Of a stretch of 34,399 nt of DNA, positions 7,273 through 14,800 are shown piece by piece; position 1 is the first letter of the stretch, and each line of letters starts with the position of its first letter. The stretch covers positions 1-34,399 of the forward strand of contig CALBJX010000049.1 of NCBI GenBank assembly GCA_937893015.1, written 5' to 3'. The position numbers and the translations under genes are program-made. The notes under the pieces are model-generated. The model was given only the letters and a program-made list of their open reading frames with translations, was not told the DNA's origin and did no database searches. Source of the stretch: an uncultured Verrucomicrobiales bacterium (GTDB taxonomy: Bacteria > Verrucomicrobiota > Verrucomicrobiia > Verrucomicrobiales > Akkermansiaceae).

Positions 7273-8229
7273 ATGCCGTACATGCCGCCATACTCCGTTT
7301 CGGATGAAGCTCTGAGTCTGCTTTCGGAGTGCGAGGCTTTGCTGCGAGTGTTGCCCTGTGCGGATATCCCGCTGCGTCTGCGGAAGACGAACCGCATCCG
7401 CTCTATTCATTCCTCCTTGGCGATTGAGGGTAATACCCTGCGCGAGGATGAAATCGCCGCTGTTCTGGCGGGTAAGGTGGTGATGGCCCCTCAACAGCAG
7501 ATTCGCGAGGCTGAGAATGCCGCCGAGACCTACGCCCTTTTCCGCAATCTGAATCCGCACAGTGTCGAGGATATGCTGCGCGCACACGGCTGCATGATGA
7601 AGGGGCTCGTGCATGGGGCGGGGCAGTTCCGCACGAGCGGGGAAGGCGTGTTCGATGAGCAGGGGCGCGTCGTGCACATGGCTCCGCCCGCCGACCGCGT
7701 GCCCTACCTCACGGAGCAGCTGCTCGATTGGCTCCGCACGACTCAGGCTCCCGCTCTTGTCAGCAGCGCCGTCTTTCACTACGAGTTCGAGTTCATCCAC
7801 CCCTTCACGGACGGCAACGGCCGTATCGGTCGCCTGTGGCAGACCCTCATTCTCTCGCGTTGGAATCCCGTCTTTGAATACATGCCTGTCGAAACCATGG
7901 TGCAGGCGCATCAAGCGGAGTATTACCATGCCTTCGCTCTCAGCACGGAGCGCACGGATGCAGCCCCCATGATAGAGTTCATGCTCCGCGCCGTGCGCGA
8001 CACCCTCAAGGAACAGAAGAAACTCTACACCAAGGATGCCGCCCCCACCCCCGCCCGTGTCCTCAGCTTCTTCCGCCGCCACCCCGGTGCCAACCGCCCC
8101 GCGCTTCTCCGCGCCTACCCCGCCCTCTCCCCCCGCCAAGCCGACCGCATCCTCGCCTCCCTGCGTGCTGAGAAAAAACTCGAATTCCGCGGCGCGAAAA
8201 AGACCGGCGGTTTCTATCCCTTCGCATGA
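7273..8229 (+). CDS. Fic-domain protein with N-terminal inhibitory motif and C-terminal winged helix
   Basis: The 318-residue product carries the full Fic active site HPFTDGNGRIGR at 176-187, which in this family transfers AMP or another nucleotide part onto target hydroxyls. Its N-terminus has SSLAIEGN at 47-54, matching the (S/T)xxxE(G/N) inhibitory motif whose glutamate (E52) blocks ATP placement, so this is the self-inhibited class with the inhibitory helix N-terminal. After a helical segment, the last ~75 residues (from about 245) look like a winged helix with an Arg/Lys-rich end, suggesting DNA binding. Identical 34-bp iteron repeats flank the gene, which fits autoregulation or mobility as a cassette. 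The start is set by the promoter; a second ATG three codons in is possible. Its protein target is unknown. Confidence 0.93.
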   Translation: MPYMPPYSVSDEALSLLSECEALLRVLPCADIPLRLRKTNRIRSIHSSLAIEGNTLREDEIAAVLAGKVVMAPQQQIREAENAAETYALFRNLNPHSVEDMLRAHGCMMKGLVHGAGQFRTSGEGVFDEQGRVVHMAPPADRVPYLTEQLLDWLRTTQAPALVSSAVFHYEFEFIHPFTDGNGRIGRLWQTLILSRWNPVFEYMPVETMVQAHQAEYYHAFALSTERTDAAPMIEFMLRAVRDTLKEQKKLYTKDAAPTPARVLSFFRRHPGANRPALLRAYPALSPRQADRILASLRAEKKLEFRGAKKTGGFYPFA

Positions 8230-8263
8230 TTTATTTCGCCAAATAATTCGCCAAATAATTCGC
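8230..8263. repeat. 34-bp iteron repeat downstream of the Fic gene, copy 2
   Basis: Identical to 7196-7229 over all 34 bases and in the same orientation, beginning directly after the TGA stop. The pair encloses exactly one gene with its promoter. Confidence 0.95.
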
Positions 8264-8330
8264 CGAGAATCGGAATATGCCTGTGGAGCAAAGAGGGAGG
8301 CATGGCACCATTTTCTTTTGATGTTTGTTC

Positions 8331-8584
8331 GAAAACGCGCCCCTTTACCTTGCTTTTTGTTAGGGCGTGTGATAGCATCCCCCCCGCCGCCGCTTTTTAT
8401 CAGCAGCGGCGGTTATCTGTAACATGATAGCAATAGCCCGAATGTGGCCACACATCTGCGACCTGCGCACCGAGGTCATGCGCTTCGTTGAAACGATATA
8501 AACGAAGCAGCCCCGCAGACGCGCCACGTCTGCGGGGCTTTCGGTTATCATTACATGATAAATAGCCTTGTAGCTTTTAAGCTC
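8331..8584 (-). ncRNA. Candidate structured non-coding RNA of about 250 nt
   Basis: Six hairpins can be drawn along this stretch: 8571-8582 (AGCTT with AAGCT), 8545-8561 (TTATCAT with ATGATAA), 8509-8539 (13-bp perfect stem AGCCCCGCAGACG), 8482-8508 (GCTTCGTT with AACGAAGC, abutting the previous one), 8387-8412 (CCGCCGCT with AGCGGCGG) and 8335-8370 (ACGCGCCC with GGGCGTGT). Read on the minus strand, a promoter with TTGACA and TACAAT lies just upstream, and the last stem is followed by TTTT like a terminator. It does not show the signatures of tmRNA, RNase P RNA or SRP RNA that I know. A 25-codon frame on the plus strand (8424-8501) and a longer frame on the minus strand also cross it. My view is RNA first, peptide second. 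Confidence 0.45.
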
Positions 8585-8590
8585 AAGGGC

Positions 8591-8620
8591 ATTGTAATGA
8601 GAGAAGAGGGGGCATGTCAA
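8591..8620 (-). promoter_or_regulatory. Promoter driving the candidate structured RNA
   Basis: Consensus TTGACA, an 18-bp spacer and TACAAT on the minus strand, placing the transcript start near 8584 at the first small hairpin. Confidence 0.6.
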
Positions 8621-8690
8621 CAGTTTTTTTGCTCTCCTCGAACGCTAAACGGATATGCCCGTGGAGAACGCAGAGACGGGAAACGCCGAG

Positions 8691-8864
8691 ATTTGGGATA
8701 GGAGATTTGAGATTTATGATTTGGGAAGTACGTGCGGCAGAACGCTGCAAGGATAGAAAAACCTGTCTGACACTTGCGTCAGACGGGTTTCCTTATATCG
8801 CGCCGATAGGTGCGCGAATTTTCCAAATCAAAAATCTCAAATCACATATTTCTTATCACAAATC
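8691..8864. repeat. Nested inverted-repeat element with heptamer arms
   Basis: The left arm is five heptamers, ATTTGGG/ATAGGAG/ATTTGAG/ATTTATG/ATTTGGG (8691-8725). The right arm is about six, starting CCAAATC/AAAAATC/TCAAATC at 8823. Bases 8704-8724 and 8823-8843 are inverted copies matching at 20 of 21 positions. Between them sits a 15-bp hairpin with a GTCTGAC core (8759-8790). A 16-bp direct repeat ATTTCTTATCACAAAT occurs at 8848-8863 and again at 8907-8922. I see no gene here. The whole looks like a small non-autonomous element or decayed repeat. Confidence 0.7.
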
Positions 8865-8941
8865 GACAAATCCCTCTTTATCGATTTGCTCGATGGGATG
8901 GCAATGATTTCTTATCACAAATTTTTCGTGCCCTTTTCCGT

Positions 8942-9814
8942 TCAGGAAAAGTTAGCCGCGTGGTGGGAGGAGCGGATGAGCGGGCCGGAGGCCACATGGG
9001 TAAAGCCTTTGGCGAGCGCGATGTCGCGCAGCTCATCGAATTCCGCGGGGCGCAGGTAGCGGATGACGGGGAGGTGGCGCACCGTCGGGCGCAGGTATTG
9101 CCCCATGGTGAGCATCCGCACGCCGTGCTCCAGCAGGTCGTCCATGGTGCGCAGCAGTTCTTCCCGTGTTTCGCCGAGCCCGAGCATGAGCCCGCTCTTG
9201 GTGGGCATGCCGCCGCCGCTCATCTCCCGCGCCCGCCGCAGCACCTCCAGCGACAGGCGGTACTGCGCACGGAAGCGCACCAGCGGTGTCAGGCGTTCGA
9301 CTGTCTCCACATTGTGGTTAAACACATGCGGGCGTGCGTCCACGACGCAGGCAAGGGCGGCCTCATCGCCGCGGAAATCGGAGGTCAGCGTCTCGATGAT
9401 GGTGTCGGGGGCAGCCTTCTGCACGGCGTGGATGGCGGCGGCGATGTGGGCCGCGCCGCCGTCGGGCAAATCGTCGCGCGTCACCATGGTGAGCACGGCG
9501 TGCTTCACCCCCATGGCGGCGATGGCTTGCGCCACACGCTCAGGCTCCGTCTCATCGAGCGGTGCGGGTTTGGCGGTGCTCGTGGCGCAGAAACCGCAGG
9601 CGCGGGTGCACACCGCCCCGCAGAGCATGAAGGTGGCCGTGCCATGGTTCCAGCAGGTGCCGCGGTTGGGGCATTGCGCCTCCTCGCACACCGTGGTGAG
9701 CCCGCCCTGTTTCACCATTTTCTCCACACGGCTGTACGCTGCGCTGCCCCAGCCGCCGACCTTCAACCAGTCGGGCAGGGGTGCATCGACGCGATTTTCG
9801 GGAGAATCAGGCAT
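8942..9814 (-). CDS. lipA: Lipoyl synthase
   Basis: The 290-residue radical SAM enzyme inserts two sulfur atoms into octanoyl groups on the E2 and H proteins of 2-oxoacid dehydrogenase and glycine cleavage complexes. Both iron-sulfur sites are intact: the auxiliary cluster cysteines C43, C48 and C54 (CEEAQCPNRGTC) and the radical SAM CxxxCxxC at C69, C73 and C76 (CTRACGFC). The essential C-terminal serine motif is present as RSSHHA, where RSSYHA is usual. Length and order fit the family. No lipB or lplA lies nearby. The TAGAAT -10 box ends six bases before the ATG, implying a leaderless transcript. A weak hairpin (8933-8951) encloses the stop codon. Confidence 0.96.
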   Translation of the reverse strand: MPDSPENRVDAPLPDWLKVGGWGSAAYSRVEKMVKQGGLTTVCEEAQCPNRGTCWNHGTATFMLCGAVCTRACGFCATSTAKPAPLDETEPERVAQAIAAMGVKHAVLTMVTRDDLPDGGAAHIAAAIHAVQKAAPDTIIETLTSDFRGDEAALACVVDARPHVFNHNVETVERLTPLVRFRAQYRLSLEVLRRAREMSGGGMPTKSGLMLGLGETREELLRTMDDLLEHGVRMLTMGQYLRPTVRHLPVIRYLRPAEFDELRDIALAKGFTHVASGPLIRSSHHAANFS

Positions 9815-9820
9815 GGCGCC

Positions 9821-9826
9821 ATTCTA
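9821..9826 (-). promoter_or_regulatory. lipA -10 box, predicted leaderless start
   Basis: TAGAAT on the minus strand followed by six bases and then the lipA ATG, the same geometry as the FHA and Fic genes. No good -35 box is seen at normal spacing. Confidence 0.5.
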
Positions 9827-9829
9827 GTC

Positions 9830-10120
9830 TTTTCCCATGCGCCAGACGAGCAAAAAATGAGGATATGTCGAGCTGAAAAAGTTGGAAGTGTCCGGTTAGG
9901 CTTCCGTCTTCGCCTTCAGCTACGCCGAGACAAGCACTATCGCTCGCGGAAGAAAAACGCAACGCAAGGAGCGTACGATGGATTTTAGTTTAAGCAGTCG
10001 CGTGCGCTCTGCGTTTTGTCTCTTTCGGCGGCGGAGCCGCACGAATTTCAAAACCTCCAACTTCCCTTCAAATCCTGCGGGGTAGTGCCGGTTCTGATTC
10101 GGAATGCGTTATGAAAAAAG
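9830..10120. other. Intergenic spacer without recognisable gene
   Basis: The stretch between lipA and the ATPase holds no convincing coding frame. It contains AAAACGCA at 9954-9961 matched by TGCGTTTT at 10010-10017, and a GC palindrome GCGGC-GGA-GCCGC at 10028-10040 followed by ACGAATTTC, a member of the palindrome family also seen at 4875, 11545 and 23959. Confidence 0.6.
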
Positions 10121-10122
10121 TA

Positions 10123-10216
10123 TACAAATCCGCAACGTGATTGCATATTTGCATAAAATCGCCGATTTTTCTTGCAAAAAGCATGTAAATCTGCAAAATG
10201 ATTGCGGATTTACATG
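10123..10216. promoter_or_regulatory. Two palindromic operator-like sites upstream of the ATPase gene
   Basis: Two related 32-bp imperfect palindromes lie 61 bp apart (10123-10154 and 10184-10215), agreeing at about 24 positions. The second contains the near-perfect inverted repeat CATGTAAATCTGC (10182-10194) and GCGGATTTACATG (10204-10216), whose right half includes the start codon. A weak promoter (TTGCAA 10172-10177, 16 bp, CAAAAT 10194-10199) would lie inside this site, so binding there could block transcription. Confidence 0.55.
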
Positions 10217-11455
10217 AATATTCCCTTTTATCATCGAGAAGCGGCGGCAAAAGTCCGCGATTTGAGTGCTCAGTTTCCCTGCGTGCTGGTGACAGGGGCG
10301 CGCCAGGTGGGCAAATCAACGATGCTCCGGGCCATGATGCCGGAGGGCATGCGCTACATCACGCTGGATGACTACCGCATCGCCGAGCAGGCGCAGAGCG
10401 ATCCCATCGGCTTGCTGGAGGCCTATGGCACGCCGCTGTGCATCGATGAGATTCAATATGCCCCGCAACTGCTCCGCGCCATCAAGATGAAGGTGGATGC
10501 CGAGAAGAAGCCCGGCATGTACTGGCTGACGGGCTCGCAGCGTTTCCGCATGATGAAGGGAATCAGCGAATCGCTGGTCGGGCGCATCGGCATTTTGGAG
10601 CTGCAGAGCCTGTCGCAGCGCGAAATCGCGCGGGGCGGTCAGTGCGCGGTGCCGTTCGGCACTGCGGCGGAGCCGCCGGCCGGGGCGGTCGGCGAGCCGG
10701 CGGGCACAAGCTGCAACATCGAAGAGCTCTACCGCCGCATCTGGCGCGGCGGCTATCCCGCGCTGCATGAAGACCCCACGCGCAAGCTGCACGACTATTT
10801 TTCCTCCTATCTGCAAACCTACATCCAGCGCGATGTGCATGATTTGCTGCATATCGCCGACCACACAGCTTTTCACCGCTTCATCCAATCCGCCGCCGCG
10901 CGCAGCGGGCAGCAACTGGTGTATGCGGATTTGGCGCGCGATGCCGATGTTTCCCCCAACACAGCCAAAAGCTGGGTGAGCGTGCTGGAGGCTTCCGGCA
11001 TCATCTCCCTGCTGCCGCCTTACTACATCAACACCTCCAAACGCCTGACGAAAAGCCCCAAGCTCTACTTCTGCGACACGGGGCTTTGCGCGTGGCTCTG
11101 CCGCTGGACAAGCCCCGAAACCCTGCAACACGGTGCCTTCGCGGGCGCGATTCTGGAGACATGGGTGTACAACCAGCTCTCCCGCAGCTACACCAATGCC
11201 GGCTTGCAGCCGCCCCTCTCTTATTATAGAGACAGCAACGGCGCGGAGGTGGATTTCCTCCTCATCCGCGACGGCACCATCCTCCCCATCGAGGTGAAGA
11301 AAAGCGACAGCCCGAAAGCAGCCGACCTCTCCGCCGTGCGCACCATCCCGACCGCCCCGACGGATACCATCCTCCCCGGCATCGTGCTCTGCACGGCGCA
11401 GACCGCATTTCCCCTCTCCGCCGCCGCCCGCGCGTTCCCCATCTCCGCGCTGTGA
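10214..11455 (+). CDS. AAA-family ATPase with C-terminal DUF4143 domain
   Basis: The 413-residue product has an N-terminal AAA ATPase domain, with Walker A GARQVGKS at 28-35, Walker B LCIDEI at 75-80 and a sensor-like YWLTGSQR near 103-110. The C-terminal DUF4143 region ends in a nuclease-like pattern: SYYRDSNGAEVDFLL followed by a strand ending PIEVKKS, the acidic and ExK residues of the PD-(D/E)xK fold. The family is common in gut bacteria and archaea; its role is unsettled. An unusual linker rich in Gly, Ala and Pro (AVPFGTAAEPPAGAVGEPAG) lies near residue 150. The ATG giving MNIPFYHREA is preferred; a TTG four codons upstream is not needed. Palindromic sites cover the start, suggesting repression. 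No toxin or antitoxin partner is seen. Confidence 0.88.
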   Translation: MNIPFYHREAAAKVRDLSAQFPCVLVTGARQVGKSTMLRAMMPEGMRYITLDDYRIAEQAQSDPIGLLEAYGTPLCIDEIQYAPQLLRAIKMKVDAEKKPGMYWLTGSQRFRMMKGISESLVGRIGILELQSLSQREIARGGQCAVPFGTAAEPPAGAVGEPAGTSCNIEELYRRIWRGGYPALHEDPTRKLHDYFSSYLQTYIQRDVHDLLHIADHTAFHRFIQSAAARSGQQLVYADLARDADVSPNTAKSWVSVLEASGIISLLPPYYINTSKRLTKSPKLYFCDTGLCAWLCRWTSPETLQHGAFAGAILETWVYNQLSRSYTNAGLQPPLSYYRDSNGAEVDFLLIRDGTILPIEVKKSDSPKAADLSAVRTIPTAPTDTILPGIVLCTAQTAFPLSAAARAFPISAL

Positions 11456-11485
11456 ATGGGAAGGAAGCGGCGATGCACGACAAAG

Positions 11486-11678
11486 GAGGATTTGTCGAAC
11501 TGAATGTACGAAGTACGATGTACGATGTACGAAGTCAAATTTAGGCGCGGCTGCGCCGCGCGGAATTTCAAAAACCTGTCTGACACAAGTGTCAGACAGG
11601 TTTCGTCATCCTTGCGAGCGTAGCGAGCGGAACTCAAACTTCGTACATCGTACATCGTAAATCGTACATCCCTACAAA
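11486..11678. repeat. Composite intergenic element with inverted heptamer arms
   Basis: The left arm (11486-11535) carries four GTACGA(A/T) heptamers and is a 50-bp inverted match of window positions 8-57. The core has a GC hairpin GCGCGGC-TGC-GCCGCGC (11545-11561), then GGAATTTC, then a 15-bp hairpin with a GTCTGAC core (11572-11603). The right arm (11638-11678) is an inverted match of 34346-34386 over 41 bp. The two arms share a 22-bp perfect inverted repeat (11514-11535 and 11638-11659). No coding frame fits. It separates the ATPase gene from the autotransporter promoter. Confidence 0.85.
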
Positions 11679-11742
11679 CTGCTCATTTGCCTTTCTCCTC
11701 CCGGCTTTCCGAAAATTTCTCCCGCCTTTTTCATTTCCCTGA

Positions 11743-11770
11743 TTGACAGGGGGCTTGTTTTGGCTATAAT
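11743..11770 (+). promoter_or_regulatory. Autotransporter promoter
   Basis: Consensus TTGACA, 16-bp spacer and consensus TATAAT, the strongest pair of boxes in the window. The leader would be about 63 nt and has no obvious ribosome-binding sequence. Confidence 0.8.
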
Positions 11771-11839
11771 GTATGGTAAGCTATAGCACCCGAAGTGTCG
11801 AGTGCTCTCGCGTCCTCTTATTTTATACCAAACATCATC

Positions 11840-14800
11840 ATGAAACTGCACCTCCCCACGCGGCTGCGCGCCGCTGTTCTGGCCTGCATCACCGCTGTTG
11901 CGGCTCTTGCCACCACCGTCGGCACGGGCGCTCTCACCACGGGCGTTGTCGCTTACACCATTGCCGCCTCTCAGGCAGAGGCAACGGCGAAGGTTAATCG
12001 TACGTTTGAATACGGCGGTGTTACCTATTCCGGCGGTGAACTCGTCACCATCGATGTAACGAATCCTGCCAATGTCACGGCTGGTGGTGCCGGTCATGCC
12101 CTGAGCGGCGTGGGCAATATCACGGCAACGTTGGATATCGACGGCACTCCGACCGATAAGAAGTTCAACGAAGGCGTTCATGCTCTGAATGGTACCGGTG
12201 GTACGGATGCTTCAAGAGATTATACGCTTTGGACATCCTTCTCCGATGTGAGCGGTGTCGGTACATATTATGGCCAGACGCTGTGTCTCGCCGGTGCATC
12301 GGAAGCGTGGTCGGTGACCTTCGATTTCAATGGGATGGCGTTCGGCGGTTTGGTGACGGAAGCAGCTGCGGATGGTGGAGCATATACCCTCGGGCGTCCG
12401 CAGGCCGGCAATGCCATTCACCTTGTCGCGGCCAATGTGTCCGGCGCGAAAGTGAATATGTCCATCGGTGCTGATACAACGCTTGTCGGTGGAAGTGTGA
12501 CCGTGATGTCCTCCGGTACGTGGGCATTGAGCAAGGGTCTTACGATGGGGGCTGCCACAACCGTGGATGCCAATCAGGAGGTGACCTTGACGGGCGCCGG
12601 GGCACTCAACATCAGCGGTGCGCTGACGCTCAATGCCGGTTCGCGCATTGCGGCGGAGAATAACGCTATTGCTGTGAACGGCGCTCTTTCCCTGAATCTG
12701 GATGGTATCACGGCAGGGGCGGATGCGATTATTTCTTCCGCTGCCGCCGTGTCCGCTACGGGGCTGACCCTCAGCAACTACCTGACGCTGGAGGCGGGCA
12801 GCTACAAGCTCATCAGCACCACGAATGATGCCGCTACGGCACTGGCGTCCCTCTTCGAAAATACGGAACGCTACAGCGTTTCCAACAAGAGCGGCGTGGT
12901 GACCCTGACAGTGGCTGACCTCGGCATGGTGACGCTGGATGCGGACATCGTTGCCGGCAACGGCACCGAAACGGGCAACATCCATAATTATTATGCCAGC
13001 GGATTGAATGTGGGGGAACATACCGTCACGGCGACCTACACCGCTGTCGGTTATTCCACTCTTTACACCAAGGGACTGAAGGGCAGCGGCGATATCACCT
13101 TTAGCCGCACCTTCACGGGCGGCAACCTCTGCGTGCTGTGGATTGACGGCGAGGCCTCTGAATACACGGGTACCATTGCGCTTTCCGGCCCCAACGCCAA
13201 CGCTTTCCTGAAACTGGGCAGCGATGCTGCGGCAAGCACGGATCTTTCCGCCGCCACCGTGAACATGGATAAGCAGGTGATTGCCGTCGGCGGTAACACT
13301 ACCATCGGCACGCTGACCACCAACGGCACCGAAATCCGTGCCGTGGATGGCCTCACGGACCCCATCAGCACGATGACCGCCGGCACGGGTATGACCACTA
13401 CTACTGCGGGCTTCGTGCAGAATGATGCCGCCCGCACGCTGACGGTGAAGGGCGGTTCTCTCACCTCCAGCACCATCAGAAAGGGTGTGAATCTCATCGT
13501 GGACTCCGGCGCGTCCGTCACCCTCACCGGCGATACGGTGCAGGGCACGATTACGAATAAGGGCACGCTGGGTATCACGGGTGCGCTCACCCTGAGCAGC
13601 GCCATTGCCACGGAACTGGGCTCCACGGCGACCTTCGCCAACGATGTGCAGCTCGACCTTTCCCAGCTGACGATGTCTGAGGCGGGCGTGTACACCATTC
13701 TTTCCGGCCTCGGCACCTCCAACCTCGGCTCTCTGACGGCCGCGAACATCACGGGTATCGACCTTGCGGGTAAGACTCTTGCCTTTGATAACAGCGGCAC
13801 GATTACCTTGATTGATGCGACCAGCGACCTCATCTGGAAGGGCGGCAACGGCACATGGGATGAAACCTCCCAGAACTGGACGAAGGGCGGCAGCCCCTCC
13901 GTCTTCTCCGAAGCCGACCGCGTGACCTTCAATGATGCCGCCGAGGTCACCCTCGTCGGCGAGCTGCGTGCCGGCGGCGTGAACGTGAATGCGAACCTGA
14001 CCCTGGCGGGTGAGGGTACGTTGAATGCGGATGCCATCACCCTGAACGACACGGCGACGCTCACCGTGAACGGGGATGCCACCGTGGCCGTTGACCGCGA
14101 GAACATCAATAAGAAGATGGTTTCCGGTGATGGTACGCTGGTGCTCAACAAGATCGGCACCTCTGCTCTGGCCTTTGACGGCGGCACCGCCGGCTTCAGC
14201 GGCACGTTGGTGCTGAATCAGGAGCCTGTTTCCAGCCACGGCTTCACCACGACCCTGACCAACTTCACGGGTACGGTGGAAATCGATGCGCTCATCAACC
14301 ACGGCCTGTCCAACTTCGGCGACGCTTCCAAGCTCGTGTTTGTCGGCTCCCGCGCCACGGATCTCATCGGCTTCTGGTGCGCTCCCGCCAATGCGCCCAC
14401 GCTGACGCAGGATATCGAAATCGCGGGTGAGAATGAAGTCCGCTTCTTCATGAACGGCACCACGCTGAATGGTGCCCTCACGGGCAACAAGCTGATGCTG
14501 CGCGATGGTACGGCAAATCTGGGAGGCTCTGTGAATCTGGCGCGCCTGAACTTCGCCACGGACAACCTCGTGGTGAATATGCTGGCGGATTCCACGCTCG
14601 GCGAGCTGGTGCACGACGGCAACCGCACCACGCTGAACGTGGGCAATGCCGAGCATCAGGTGACGCTCAACATCACGGGCTCGGCCGACCGCATCATGAA
14701 TGGCAAGTCGCACGTTTATGCGGTTGCTGAGGGTTCCGTCATCAACGATAACACCTACATCCGCCTCACGAACTCCACGCTGACGCTCAACGGCGGCGGT

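Noticed and set aside
8424..8501. A 25-codon frame (MIAIARMWPHICDLRTEVM...) followed by a hairpin, as a possible small toxin
   Set aside because: No ribosome-binding site, no membrane-spanning pattern and only a weak TTT after the hairpin; the hairpins are better explained as parts of a minus-strand RNA. Kept as an alternative to test.
8509..8539. The 13-bp hairpin as terminator of the Fic gene
   Set aside because: It is 280 bases from the Fic stop, lacks a proper T-run and is one of several stems in a row.
10202..10213. A TTG start for the DUF4143 ATPase
   Set aside because: The ATG four codons later gives the usual family N-terminus (IPFYHREA).
11795..11839. A GTG start 15 codons upstream for the autotransporter
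   Set aside because: The ATG at 11840 begins a typical signal sequence; the extension would place polar residues in front and lies in the leader after a strong promoter.
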